A stretch of 64,000 nucleotides of DNA from Loripinus fragilis (GCA_964019695.1 OZ026526.1:14350754-14414753); one strand, 5' to 3'; positions 52,532 to 64,000 are shown, numbered from the stretch's first letter. The notes: generated from the letters alone by a model not told the origin. Translations and numbers: made by a program.

Positions 52532-52565
52532 CTGAAACGAAATTATACTGAGTCGTATAATTCAT

Positions 52566-52705
52566 GCCCCCAGATAAGAGTGGGTTACTGATTATTTTTT
52601 TATTTCTCAACCAAAACATATGTTGTGGGTACTCAAAAGAACCGTCTCAATGAGGCGGTTCTTTTGAGCACCCAAAAGATAAGAAAATAATCGCACGTTT
52701 AATAC
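52566..52705. mobile_element. Foldback MITE, hairpin-core family (copy)
   Basis: CCCCCAGATAAGAGTGGG, TTTCTCAACCAAAACATATG, core CTCAAAAGAACCGTCTCAAT / GAGGCGGTTCTTTTGAGC. Confidence 0.8.
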
Positions 52706-53117
52706 GCTGATTTTTTGTGGACGAGGCAATTCCAATCTGTACCTACAGCATATGTTACATAAAATAAGGAAGAAGGCTACTTGGAAATTTACATTTTCCA
52801 AGTATCATGTCCATTGTCTTGACCTCTTTGAAACATTCCAAACTGCCAATCAGTATTAAAATTCATGTCACTCTCTTGCAAAGTGTTTATATTTGCATGA
52901 CAGCTATATCTCCAAATTCGAGTTCATGAACCACCTCTTTGCTAACCTGCTAGTTGCGTGGTTGTAACTGGCCCTATGCATATTCATGGAGAAACAAGTC
53001 TGCAGACCAAGCCACGAATACGTTCAAGTTTATTTATAAGTATATGGTCCAAATAAGAAACTAAAATTAGGTAATAGTTATACCATGGGTTGTCCGCCTG
53101 TACGTGGAGATAATCCA

Positions 53118-53302
53118 TGAGCTTTAGCGATAAATGTTTTTTTGTGATGACCCCCAAAAAATATCCACAAAATCTTCATACCCCGAAAACATATTAATTT
53201 TTCTGAAAACCCCAAAAAATATTGAAATTTTGAACCCCAAAAAATAGCCCGAGCCTACGTATGTGTGAAAATATCAGAGTACAACCCCCCCACCCCCCTG
53301 GG
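53118..53302. mobile_element. Half-copy of the GGGGGGTACTCT MITE
   Basis: It contains TGATGACCCCCAAAAAATAT, GAGCCTACGTATGTGTGAAA and CAGAGTAC with a C-run. It matches one end of 3705-4068 with reversed orientation. Confidence 0.7.
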
Positions 53303-55139
53303 CTGGTCGTATCCTGAGTTTCAAAACAATAAAAGTACATTAAGCAGTCAGGTGCATAACCTCCAAAAGTTAAAAAATATATCACTTAAAGCAGTTAATT
53401 ATTTTTGCACCAAAATCAAAAGTAACCTGTCTGAGTGAAACTGTCTTTTTTCGTCTTCATTTTCTGGAGTTACAGCAATTTTCATGGTCATGTGTGTAAT
53501 TTTATCTGAAAGACCTAATACATAACTTTACGATTGTGCAATAAAATTCGGTACGCATCGTCTAGAAATGTGTACGCAGGGTCATTGAAAATCAGAAAAT
53601 AAGGTACTTTTTAACTTGAACAAGTAATATTTTTGAGCTTGTCAATTTGACCTTGGCCTATATAATTTCAAATTTAACCTCTATAAGTTACTTTTTGTAG
53701 CCTCGCTTTGAAATCATTGTTGAAAATACAAAGTTTTAACTTCTTCAAGTGATATATATTTTAACTTACAAAGGTTATGCCCCTGACTGTTAAGTGACCC
53801 TATGTTTACTGTACGTACACCTGTTGCAAAAATAAGATAGTAAGCTGTGTATAAATTTGACCTCAGTACAAAAGGGTCATCTTTGGACTTAACACAGTGG
53901 AAGGGGGTTATACAATTCAATTTGTCCAAAACACCAATCAGGGTAAGTTTTGCAGTCCTTTAATTGTTTCATCATTTAGCTTCATCCAAGGCATGTTTAT
54001 AAGAGCGACAAATGCCAAAAATATCTGGTCTGACTCGTTTTTGCTCGCTATTCCATATGCTTATTAATATTCAGAAGTCTCCGAAGTAACAAATATCATT
54101 TTTGGTCGAACTCTTCGATGTCTGTTGTATCATTTTTCAAAAATACCTCATCGAAGTGTGTTGTATCACGGACATAGACTCATCCATGTAGAAAGTATCC
54201 TAATCGAACAACCATGTGTGTGTTTAGCACCGTTTTTTGTAGAATGCGGTTAGATTTCATTATTTTCTTCTGCTGGTATTTAACAAAGAATGCTTCTGGT
54301 TTATCCAGAACGTTTGGGACGGGCAATCGGTGAAGAAATATTCGAGCAATTAGCGAGTGTAATCAATTTTCGTGTCTGTGGTGGAAAATTCCGTCGATAA
54401 ATACAGAACATCTATCGCAAGGGAACGCTTTATAAAAGACTACTTATGGCGAAAAATAGAGGTGGGTACACTTTATTTCTTCGCAAAGTATTGGCTCACA
54501 GCTCCTCCTATTATTGCCTGTAAACATCAAAACATCGTCAACTTACCCAAGTCCATCCTCGCACGTGACGTTGTGTTTTGTATCAGCTCTTCGATGTAAA
54601 AATTTGGTTGTATCATCGGGTATAGGGGATGATTTTACTGCCGAACTACACCAATTTAAAATCAAAGCACTGAGAGTACTGATGGGGACGGCTGTATTTA
54701 AGCGTTCAAGTCTTCAAATAGGGAGATTTTTAGTTTGATACCTTTTGTACAACCTGTGACATAGCTAACAAGAATGGTTAACTAAAACCTTACAACAAAA
54801 AAGCCAAACAAGGACCAAGAAAAAAAAATAGAAGAAACAATAAACAATTAATCAACATCAAAACCACTTCCTTAGAACTGGCAGCATCAAAATTTGAAAC
54901 CACTTGGTTCCTATATAAATTGTCATTTCTTATTTGTATCTACATCACACGGAATTAGATATGAATTGATGTACTGCCATATAACGGACACGGTAAACAG
55001 TTTTATTATAGACTATTAATGGTTATGCATACGTATCTACAATATAAGACTATAGGTACTTAATTGCTGAAGGAACAGGACTTACTCTCATACTTTAGTA
55101 TCACCGTCCATTTGTATGTACATATGGTCAAATTAAGAT
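53303..55139. other. No feature recognised up to the LINE
   Basis: Moderately AT-rich with chance ORFs (for example 54372-54599). I looked for further minus-strand EGF exons ending in phase 2 and saw none. Confidence 0.4.
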
Positions 55140-55726
55140 ACTATTCTTTCTCTCCCTGGAGAGTCCCTACCACCTTGCCGCGGTCTCTGGGGCACACTTC
55201 ACACAGGGGACGATATTGATTGTAATACTTGTCTCCTCTGGGAGTGCTAAGAGTAGGACCCACCAGTCTGCCGTGGGTGGCTTTCTCGTAACTCGAAGGG
55301 GATGGCCTGGAAGACTGAGAGCATGCAGAATATGGACGTTTATAAATTCTGTATGACTCAACACATCTCTTTGGCCTCTTTGACGGGGTAGACTGAGGTG
55401 GAAACACGGCCCGGTGTTTCTAATCGGCTTTGTCATGCTGAGCCCCAGGATTCTGAAAATGTAAAAAAAAATATTTCTTATATCTTCGTTCTATAGTATC
55501 GTTCTGATGCCAACCATGTGTCCATTATCTTAAACTTTCTTTCTTTTATAAAATAATCCTGGAAGGCAGTGGCTTAACGGGTCAATTGTGCAGATTTTAT
55601 TTGTGCAAGTATACCTTCTATGTATCTCTAGCACTGGAGATCGGAAATCCACTCCATTAAAGTGCTCCCTTGTTGGGCTCCACGGTGGGTGGGGAGCATG
55701 GAGGATGAATCAAACAACTAAACTAC

Positions 55727-57088
55727 ATGGCTAAACAAAAAGCAAAAAAACGTCACATAGCAAATTCAGATACTGACTCTGAAAACTCGTACCCAGTTTC
55801 TCAACCAACTAATTCAAGTTCGTCAAGTCCGTCTAGCTCAACCAAAAAACCTTATGTACCCAGATTTTTAATAATCCATTCAGAAAAAGAAGGAGAGACT
55901 ATTTCTTCTCTTTCTCCGTTTGTAGTACATAAAACTATTATGAGTATTGCAGGAGAACCAAAGAGCATAAAGAACCTTAGGTCCGGTGATCTTTTGATAC
56001 AATGTGCAAAAGAGTCACATGAAAAAAGTCTACTACAGATGAAGACATTTTGTGGTCTAAAATGCTCCGTAACACCCCATTCATCCTTGAACACATCCAA
56101 AGGTATCATTCGCTGTCCAGCATTGAACAGAGTGACAAGCAATGATATCAAGGAAGGCATGGTTGAACAGGGAGTTACGGATGTACGTAGAATCACTGTA
56201 CGTCGTGATGGTGTCACAAAATTAACCAACACATATGTTCAAACATTCAAGTCGCCAAACTTACCTACAGTTGTTAAAATAGGCTTCATGCAAGTGAAAG
56301 TAGATGTCTATATACCAAACCCTCTTCGATGTTACCATTGTCAAGTGTTTGGTCACCACGAAAATAAATGTGGTAGACACGCTGTATGCTGTAACTGCGG
56401 TGAGCCCGAACATTGTGCACCATCTGGCGTGTGTGACAAACCAGCCAAATGTGTCAACTGCTCTGATAATCACCCTGCAAACTCAAAACAATGCCCACAA
56501 TGGGAGAAAGAGAAGAAAATATTGAAAATAAAATGTGAAAACAACCTATCATTTCCTGATGCTCGTAAACAATACGAGCAATTTTACACAGGTCAAACCT
56601 ATGCAAGTGCTGTAAAACCAGGCACTTGCAACAAATCTACACAAACGGACAACAAGAACACACAGACGGACGACAGCTTTACCGAATACTTAAAACAGAC
56701 AACAGAGAAAACAAAAGGTACACAAGAAAAACGTAACTTATCTCCTAAACCAGGAAAAAGTAACTCCTCTCATTCTGGGCCAGCCCTTAAGGGGGCGACC
56801 TTAGAAATGATAAAGAAGGATGAGGAGAAGAAGAAAAAAGAAGAGAAAGACAAACTTAAAAAACAACAAAAAGAAGAAAGAAAACAGCAATGGCAAAAAG
56901 AACAAGCACAGAAAGAAAAAGAACAAACAGAAAAAGCAAAACAAGCTGAAAAGAATCCATATTCTGTGTTTGCTGAAAAAGATGATGAGGAGGTGTGTAT
57001 GGAAGAGGAGTCTGTGGTATTCACAGACTCTTCTTCCAGTGATCATCTCCCTAAAGGCACACTGTCAAGATTACCAGTAACGAAATAA
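55727..57088 (+). CDS. LINE ORF1, Gag-like CCHC nucleic-acid-binding protein
   Basis: 453 residues, open throughout, starting MAKQKAKKRHIANSDTDSEN. A Ser-rich N-terminus (about 15-45) is followed by an unassigned middle domain, then three CCHC-type knuckles in tandem, CYHCQVFGHHENKC, CCNCGEPEHCAPSGVC and CVNCSDNHPANSKQC (about 203-258). After these comes a Lys/Glu/Gln-rich stretch (about 360-415), probably helical, and an acidic end. Three knuckles are typical of ORF1 proteins of Jockey- and I-type LINEs, which bind the element's RNA. The stop TAA shares its last A with the ATG of ORF2. Confidence 0.92.
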   Translation: MAKQKAKKRHIANSDTDSENSYPVSQPTNSSSSSPSSSTKKPYVPRFLIIHSEKEGETISSLSPFVVHKTIMSIAGEPKSIKNLRSGDLLIQCAKESHEKSLLQMKTFCGLKCSVTPHSSLNTSKGIIRCPALNRVTSNDIKEGMVEQGVTDVRRITVRRDGVTKLTNTYVQTFKSPNLPTVVKIGFMQVKVDVYIPNPLRCYHCQVFGHHENKCGRHAVCCNCGEPEHCAPSGVCDKPAKCVNCSDNHPANSKQCPQWEKEKKILKIKCENNLSFPDARKQYEQFYTGQTYASAVKPGTCNKSTQTDNKNTQTDDSFTEYLKQTTEKTKGTQEKRNLSPKPGKSNSSHSGPALKGATLEMIKKDEEKKKKEEKDKLKKQQKEERKQQWQKEQAQKEKEQTEKAKQAEKNPYSVFAEKDDEEVCMEEESVVFTDSSSSDHLPKGTLSRLPVTK

Positions 57089-60000
57089 TGGAGGGTTTCA
57101 ATCTAACCATTATTTTAGTACTTCTTTTAATATTATTTTCAAGTATGGATTTTAAACATAAAATTATTCAATGGAATTGTCGAGGTTTGAAACCTAATTA
57201 TAATGAAGTATCTCTATTGATTTCCGAATATAATCCATCCGTATTTTGTTTTCAAGAGACATTTCTTAAACCAGATGATAACATCTCATTACGAGGTTTT
57301 AATATATATAACTATGTTCATACTGATTGTCTGAGGCCCTCTGGTGGTGCCTCAATGTTTGTAAAATCATCTTTCCCACAAAGAAAGATTGATTTACAAA
57401 CAGAACTACAAGCAACTGCTGTTTCTGTCACTCTAGACAGAGAAATAACCATATGTTCTGTATATATTCCTCCATCGTTTTCTCTTAACTCCCAACACTT
57501 GGACAATTTACTGCAACAACTTCCTTCTCCTTATATTTTATTAGGTGACTTCAATGGTCACAATATCCTCTGGGGTGGTCAAAACAATGATTCCAGAGGT
57601 GAACTTATCGAAAATTTCATGACAAAGAATGACATTTGTATTATGAATGACAAGTCTTATACTTATCATTCTCCAAGTACAAAGTCTTTTACATCTATTG
57701 ATCTTTCCTTCTGTCATACATCACTGTTTCTTGATTATAATTGGTCTGTATGTGAAGACCAACACAATAGTGATCACTTCCCTATCATCATTGAACAGAA
57801 CACTTTTTCCACTGAGGATCACAATCCAAAGTGGAAATTAAATAGAGCCAACTGGGATCTATTTAATACTCTGTGCACTGGTAAATTGGTGCCAGAAAAA
57901 TTCAAAGAATCTTCTGATCCTATAGCTGATTTTACCTCTTCTCTTATCGAAATATCTAAAGAATGTATTCCTCAAACATCGACAAATCCAACTAAAAGTA
58001 ATCCATGGTACAATGACGACTGTAAAGAAGCAATTAAACAGCGCAAGCAAGCTCTATCTAAATTCAAAAGATCTCCAAATACCAACAATTTCAATGACAT
58101 CAAAGTATTTAGAGCTAAAGCCCGTAGAACAATTAAACTTTCGAAGCGTAAGTCATGGAGATCTTATGTTTCAAAATCAATCATAAAACACCTATTAAAA
58201 AGGTTTGGGATATGATAAGAAAAATCTCTGGAAAAAACAAATCCCCCAGTTACACACATCTAAACATGGTGGGTACTGAAAGCAAAGCAACTTCAAAAAC
58301 AGACATTGCTGACACTCTAGGAGAAACTTTTTGTCACAATTCATCATCATTCAATTACTCTGAATCCTTCAGAAAGATTAAAACCGAACAAGAGAAAGTT
58401 AAATTGAATTTTAAATCACAAAATAATGAAATTTATAACAAAGATTTTAATTTAGATGAATTAGTTGAAGCTATTCAACTATCACATGACTCAGCCACGG
58501 GTCCTGATGAGATCCACTACCAAATGCTTAAACATCTCCCAGATACTTCTCTTGAAACTCTTTTGAATATATTTAATTACATTTGGAGTACTGGTTAATT
58601 TCCAGAAGATTGGAGCTTAGCAACCATAATCCCAATTCCCAAACCTGGGAAAGATCCTGCGGAACCTAATAATTATAGACCTATAGCTTTAACAAGTTGT
58701 CTATGTAAAACACTTGAAAGAATGATAAATAAAAGACTTACTTGGTTTTTAGAATCCAATAATCATATATCGCGGTTCCAGTCTGGTTTCAGATCTGACC
58801 GCAGTACAACTGATAATTTAGTTAGATAGGAAACCTTCATACGTGATGCCTTTATTAAAAAGGAACATGTAGTTGCTGTGTTTTTTGATTTGGAAAAAGC
58901 TTATGATACCACGTGGAGATATGGCATTTTAAAAGATATCCACAAACTAGGATTAAGAGGTAGACTTCCTACATTCATTGAAAACTTCCTTGCAGACCGC
59001 ACCATGCAAGTCCGAGTTGGCTCCTCTCTGTCAGACTATTATGACCAGGAGCAAGGTGTACCTCAAGGGGGTGTTCTATCTACAACACTTTTTAGTATCA
59101 AAATTAATGATATTGTGAAATGTTTAGGTAATCTTACTGATTGCTCATTATACGTTGACGACTTCTGTATCTGTTATCGCTCGAAAAGCATGGCGACAAT
59201 TGAACGTCAACTACAACAAAATTTGAATAAGATTGGAAATTGGGCAACAAGCAATGGCTTTAAGTTTTCCAAATCAAAAACACAGTGTGTACATTTCTGT
59301 CAGTTGCGCAAGCAACATGATGATCCGGTTTTACATTTATATGGATCACCTATTCCAGTTGTTGAGGAATCTAAATTCCTTGGCATTTTATTTGATAGAA
59401 AACTCAGTTTTATACCCCATATCAAATATCTCAAAGCTTAATGTTTAAAAGCATTGAATCTTTTAAAAGTGCTTTCCCATACTTCTTGGGGTGCAGACCG
59501 AACTACACTTCTCAAGCTGTATCGGTCTCTAGTCCGGTCAAAATTAGACTATGGCTGTATTATATATGGCTCTGCACGAAAATCATATCTTCAAATGCTT
59601 GATCCTATACATAACCAAGGACTTAGATTAGCTTTAGGGGCTTTTAGAACTTCTCCTGTTGCTAGTCTCTATGTGGAAGCAGATGAACCATCACTATACT
59701 CACGAAGAGAGAAACTCTCTTTGCAATATGCTATAAGACTTGCTGCTAACCCATCAAATCCTGCTCATGAAGTTACATTCCCACCAAATTATGTTAATTT
59801 ATATGAACAAAAACCTAAAGCTATTAAATCATTTGGCATCAGAATTTCACCACTCTTAGAATCTGCCAATATCAAACCACAAAATATTGAAAAACATTTT
59901 ACACCAAATATTCCAGCTTGGTGTATGAAACCACCTGAAATACTCTTTGATTTACATTCTGGGAAAAAATCTGAATCAAATCCACACATATTAAAAGATG

Positions 60001-60840
60001 ATTTCAGAAAAATGCAGAGTCGTTATGGGAATTACCAACAAATTTATACTGATGGATCAAGGGGGGGGGGGCTCAAGGGTTGGTTGTGCTGTTATATCAG
60101 ACAACCATAGTAATATGCAACGTATACCTGACGACTCATCAATTTTCACTGCTGAAGCCAAAGCAATTGATCTAGCTTTAGATTTCATTAGCATTTGTGA
60201 TGCTAACAATAAATTTATTATATTTTCTGACTCGCTTTCTGTATTGAAAGCAATGAACCATACCAGTTCAAAGAATCCACAGATTCAGAAACTTTTAGAA
60301 AAATGTCATGAGCTTTTAGCTTATAAAGAAATTGCTCTCTGTTGGATTCCTAGTCATATAGGTATCCAAGGGAATGAGATGGTAGATAAGCAAGCAAAAA
60401 CATCGCTTTCATTAGAACCAACTTCTTTTAAAATTCCATTTTCCAATTTTAAGCCATCTATCAATAAATATATCTTGGAAGAATGGCAAACTTCATGGAA
60501 TAACAGCATTGGTAATAAACTTCTTGACATCAAACCAACTATTGGTGAATATCAATCAGTTGTTCGAAACATTAGAAGAGAAGAAGTAGTTTTAGCTCGA
60601 CTCCGCTTAGGTCATACAAGAGTTACTCATTCATACTTACTACAAGGTGAAGAGCATCCACAATGTGTTGGTTGCGACGCACCATTCACTGTACGTCACT
60701 TCCTTTTGGAATGTGGCGATTTTGCACAAGTAAGAAATAATTGCTTCCATGTTGATAACATGAAAGAATTATTTCAAGATATACATATTGATAGTATTAT
60801 GACATTTTTAAGACAAATAAATCTTTTTAACAAAATCTAA
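57088..60840 (+). pseudogene. LINE ORF2 (endonuclease-RT-RNase H), inactivated
   Basis: Endonuclease: IIQWNCRGLKPNYNEVSLLI, FCFQETFL, LLGDFNGHNILWGG, SIDLSFC and NSDHFPIII are present. RT follows: NNYRPIALTSCLCKTLERMI, VFFDLEKAYDTTWRYGILKD, QGVPQGGVLSTTLF, LYVDDFCICY. RNase H: IYTDGS, FTAEAKAIDLALD, FSDSLSVLKAMNH, CWIPSHIGIQGNEMVDKQAK. A C-terminal CVGCDAPFTVRHFLLEC motif closes it. Defects: a frame change in an A-run near 58170-58180, TAA at 58596, TAG at 58827, TAA at 59439, and a frame change in an 11-G run at 60061-60071. All catalytic motifs remain visible between the breaks. Confidence 0.9.
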
Positions 60841-61169
60841 TTGCAATTTTTAAAATTATGTTTTGTTTTACATTTTATCAGACCATAATACAGATTTTTT
60901 AATGTATTCTGTTCAATTAAAGAACATGTACAGTTATCTGAATAGCTCTTTGAAACTGTCAGATATTGTACGTGGTCTCTCCTGTCAACAATCGTATTGC
61001 AACTAATTATCATTATACAAACTCATCATCATCTTTCCTTTTATTTTATCTTATAAATTTTTACTTTTTCCATCTTCATCATGTTCAGTTTAATACCGTC
61101 TGACGCTAATGACCCACAAGGGTTGATGCGTCGTTAAGAACCAAACAAACAAACAAACTATTCTTTCTC

Positions 61170-62075
61170 AGCTTTTGACTTCAGCAGAATCCATCTAGAG
61201 TGAAGATCTGTCCAGTCAAATTAATTTAGGCACCAAGTGGTTTCTGCTGCTGTCAGCTCTGAGACAGTGTTTCAGTGTTGACATAATGTCGGGATCATAT
61301 CTCTTGTATTATTTGAAGTAGGAATGCCAAAATTCGTGAATTCATGTATCTTGGGGTCACGGTGCGTCGCGTACCCTACCTTAACATATGCCCTCAGATC
61401 TAGAAAAATCGTGTCACGAGCATAAATCCTATATTATATGATATAGGAATCCCGAATTTGGTTTGTGGACACATCTTGGGGGTCACGGAGTGTCGAATAT
61501 CATTCAGTGTCACTGTTACCTTGCTTTCTGGCCTCAGTTTTAGAAAAACAATATCGTAAAAATGGGCTGTCCAATGTTGTCAAATAACGTTCCATAATTG
61601 TGTCGCATGCTAGATCCACTATCATAACATATCTTGTTCACCATAGACTATAAATGGCCATGCATAAGCCGGGTACTTAAAATCCAGCCACATAAAAAGA
61701 GTAGACCTATACGCGATGGAAGCACGTTTTAAATGGTAAACAATTACAGCTCTGACGTTTATATCTCAGAGCTTTGAACCATTGTAAATGGACAGGCTCG
61801 AGAAGTTAAAAATTGAAGCATGTAGTGTGCATGAATACATATTGTAATCAGGTTAAACGACCACCAGCTTTTTTAGGCTAATACTTGTTTCATAATTATT
61901 ATTACCTGCGTGGCCTCAGCGAAAGCAGGTCTAGTAGTAGGTCCACTCCGTCCGTTCGTACTCACGAATGGACTCTCGTTGGGTACTTTAAATTTCCGAA
62001 ATTTCTTGGTACTTTAAATTTCCAAAATCAATTACGGAATAAACCTCATTTGCATATAAAGGGAGCTAATGCCTC
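61170..62075. other. No feature recognised
   Basis: Between the LINE and the next element only chance ORFs are seen. A partly repeated segment (about 61345-61500: ATCTTGGG(G)GTCACGG, GTGTC, CCTCAG(A/T)T(C/T)TAGAAAAA) occurs twice with divergence. Confidence 0.4.
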
Positions 62076-64000
62076 GGTTACATTTGCCTTATGACGAGTA
62101 TACGATGCCCGTACGATGTCCAAATCACCGTTTCCGTACCGCCTCCGCAGGGAGACCTTGCGATCATCGAACGGATTTACGGGCATCGTGGCCTCTACGA
62201 TTTTGTTTAACTCCGCACAATGACAAATTTGAAAAAATCGTAAGCCCGTAGCCCGTAGACACATCGCAGTGACATCGTATGATCCCCGTACGGGCACCGC
62301 ACGATGATCGTGAGGACAACGCAGGGTTTTAGATTGTCATCTTGGCCCAAAAATGATCGTACACTCTTGCGATAGTCGTAAGGAGCCCGCAAGGTCGCCG
62401 TACGATGCCTTTGCAGGGTCCATAAAATCGTATGGACATCGGACGGTCATCCTGCGGTAACCCTAAGGCGATGGCACGATGATCGTGCGTTCGCCTTGCG
62501 ACTTATCATTAGCTGTTTGTTTCATTTCAATATTTGTCTTCAGGTGATGTTTCTTATACCACCACTCAGTGTGACTCAATATAGACACAGTTCAGTTTGC
62601 TGATGGAAGCAGTCTAATCATGAGCGGATCCAGAGGGGGGGACAGGGGGTCCGGACCCCCCCCCCCCCCTGGAAAATCACAAAAATATAGTTTTTTTTAT
62701 CAATACTGGTCCAGATCCCGTAGAAAATCTCAAAGCTAAACATGTACCAAGCCAGCATTACATGACGGGCCAGCATCGGTCTGCCAGCGAAACGCCATTT
62801 AAAATGACGTTTCGCTAGCGGGCCAATAATTAGTGGTATTTGGATCCTCTCGCCCTTATCAAGTAAAAAAAGTTGAGTTGGACCCCCTCTGACATAACTT
62901 TCTGGATCCGTGCATGCTAATCAGGGCCCATAGAGTATGTTTCCATGATAAAATTATCTGAAGAGCAATTCAAAATATGCACCTAACGTGAAATGCATAT
63001 GCATTTTCAGTATATAAAATGCTGGTTGGATAAGGGGTTTAATTAATTAGATAAGATTAAAAAAAAGTCCAGATATTTTTGTGATTTATAACTCTGGGAT
63101 TTGAATTTGAGTATTACTTCAATGAATAAAATCTCGAAGTGAGAAGATGTGACTAGTTCGAACATTGAAATTTGAATGAATGAATGTTCTACAAAATGTA
63201 TTTTACTGAAAACGAATGGCAAATGTGCTGACCAGGCCGAGTGGAAGAAAGCGCATTCTGATCAGTACCTTTGCTGTTCGCATGCAACGACTTCATTTTT
63301 GCTTATGACGCAGATTTTATGTGTTGCTGGCCGTAGAGTGCCTTTGAATGATTAAACTGAATAAAAACCATAATAAGCGTTTTAGTCTACGCTGATACAA
63401 TAAAAGCATCTTTATATTTTCAATTAAAGTGCTACTTTTCGAATTATAAAAGTGTACTATAAAAAAGTGGTTGCAATATTCTGTGATTTAAACTTTATGA
63501 AAACTGCAGAACTTAGAAATCGACATTAAAATATACACAAAGGTATCACGCTGTTTCATACCTTGGGACCATGTTCAACTAAAACACTAGCCTCTTCACA
63601 TCACGATTTGTGATCACATGACTTTGAAACATAGTTCAAATGGAATGCAAAAATGAACATGGATAGCCGTTTGAATCCATGCACATAATTACACGACAAT
63701 TGCACAGTCAGCGTACCGACTCCTTGCGACTTCCGCAAGGTCATCGTACGGGCATCGTGCGATTTATATAGGGAGGTCATGAAGATAACACGATGATTGT
63801 ACGATAACCTTGCGGTTGTCGTACGATATCCGCAAGGTCTCTGTAAACTTTTGTTCTAGTTTGTCGCCGAAAGAAATCGTAAGGTGATCGTAAGCAATGT
63901 AAACACATACGTCGTAGCTTTTAGCCGCCTACGTTGCCGAAAAAATCGTAGAGAAAATCGTAGACAAATAAATCGTACGACGACCGTAGCAAATGTAACC
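62076..64000. mobile_element. Element with GGTTACATTTGC inverted ends and CGTACGAT-rich arms, reaching the window edge
   Basis: The left end GGTTACATTTGC at 62076 and right end GCAAATGTAACC at 63989-64000 are exact inverted repeats. About 430 bp inside the left end and 285 bp inside the right end are packed with CGTACGAT, CATCGTACGG, CCTTGCGA and CGCAAGGTC words in both orientations. The centre is AT-rich without an ORF and contains a nested MITE. Whether the window edge is the true right border cannot be seen. Confidence 0.65.
62617..62918. mobile_element. GGATCC-type MITE nested in the GGTTACATTTGC element
   Basis: TGAGCGGATCCAGAGGGGG at the left and TTTCTGGATCCGTGCATG at the right, with CTAATCA outside both ends as a candidate target duplication. 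The central palindromic part (GCCAGCGAAACGCCATTTAA / ATGACGTTTCGCTAGCGG) and the poly-G/poly-C ends match 51073-51370. Confidence 0.8.

Larger units (their letters stand above)
55153..61156 (+). mobile_element. Full-length I-like LINE with 13-bp target duplication
   Basis: ACTATTCTTTCTC is present at 55140-55152 and 61157-61169, bracketing 6.0 kb. Layout: GC-richer 5' leader (55153-55726), ORF1 (55727-57088), ORF2 overlapping by one base in TAATG (57088-60840), and a 3' end TTAAGAACCAAACAAACAAA. ORF2 order is endonuclease, reverse transcriptase, RNase H, then a Cys/His motif. A LINE with an APE-type endonuclease and an RNase H domain belongs to the I group or its neighbours (Nimb, R1, LOA); I favour I-like. 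Confidence 0.9.

Noticed and set aside
55141..55455. Minus-strand coding exon (FPPQSTPSKRPKRCVESY and on) behind a TTTTCAG acceptor
   Set aside because: It contains an in-frame TAG, and the region lies inside the LINE 5' leader once the 13-bp target duplication at 55140-55152 / 61157-61169 is recognised.
56770..57046. Phe/Ser/Cys-rich ORFs opposite LINE ORF1
   Set aside because: They are the antisense shadow of the Lys/Glu-rich end of ORF1.

Overview
The window is AT-rich animal DNA, most likely from a mollusc and probably a marine bivalve. The reasons are intron-split metazoan genes, very many short foldback DNA elements, TCCG-type tetranucleotide runs inside repeats, tRNA-type SINEs ending in CAAA repeats, and a Ty3/Gypsy element of a kind expected in animals. 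The species assignment is inference; no taxonomic marker is present. Most of the sequence is transposon-derived.

Left part (1-18.4 kb): a decayed FLYWCH/MULE-type transposase fragment (89-592), a compound tetranucleotide microsatellite, a palindrome built of palindromes (2504-2564), a LINE reverse-transcriptase relic, and then the last two exons found of a plus-strand prefoldin subunit 2 gene (PFDN2; 5865-5988 and 8506-8679). From 9 to 15 kb lies a dense field of foldback elements sharing one hairpin core, two SINEs with clear target duplications, and a Tc1-like element nested in a foldback. Two large repeat-built elements follow (15.0-16.4 and 16.5-18.4 kb).

Centre and right (18.9-52.5 kb): fifteen minus-strand exons, all joined in matching reading phase, give about 1,179 residues of an extracellular cysteine-rich protein ending at a stop at 18902-18904. 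From N to C it has an EGF, a calcium-binding EGF (cbEGF), a low-complexity linker with C-x4-C motifs, an array of about 22 two-cysteine modules that I do not recognise as a named domain, and three EGF/cbEGF pairs. Its 5' end is not in the window. Its introns are stuffed with elements. One intron consists almost wholly of a TTAA-flanked element, and another carries a fresh LTR retrotransposon.

The LTR retrotransposon (23108-31929) has paired 1,155-bp LTRs differing at one visible base, a 5-bp target duplication and a tRNA-Leu-type primer site. Its interior is scrambled: Gag-PR-IN-partial RT is joined to a second Gag-PR lacking IN, followed by RT-RNase H. Junctions at short shared words (CAG, GCAAA) point to template switching. 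The implied parent has integrase ahead of reverse transcriptase and a SCAN-like capsid, which are the hallmarks of the Gmr1-like branch of Ty3/Gypsy.

Right end (55.2-64 kb): a full-length I-like LINE (55153-61156) with a 13-bp target duplication, intact ORF1 and a broken ORF2, followed by an element bounded by GGTTACATTTGC inverted ends that reaches the last base of the window and contains a nested GGATCC-type MITE.
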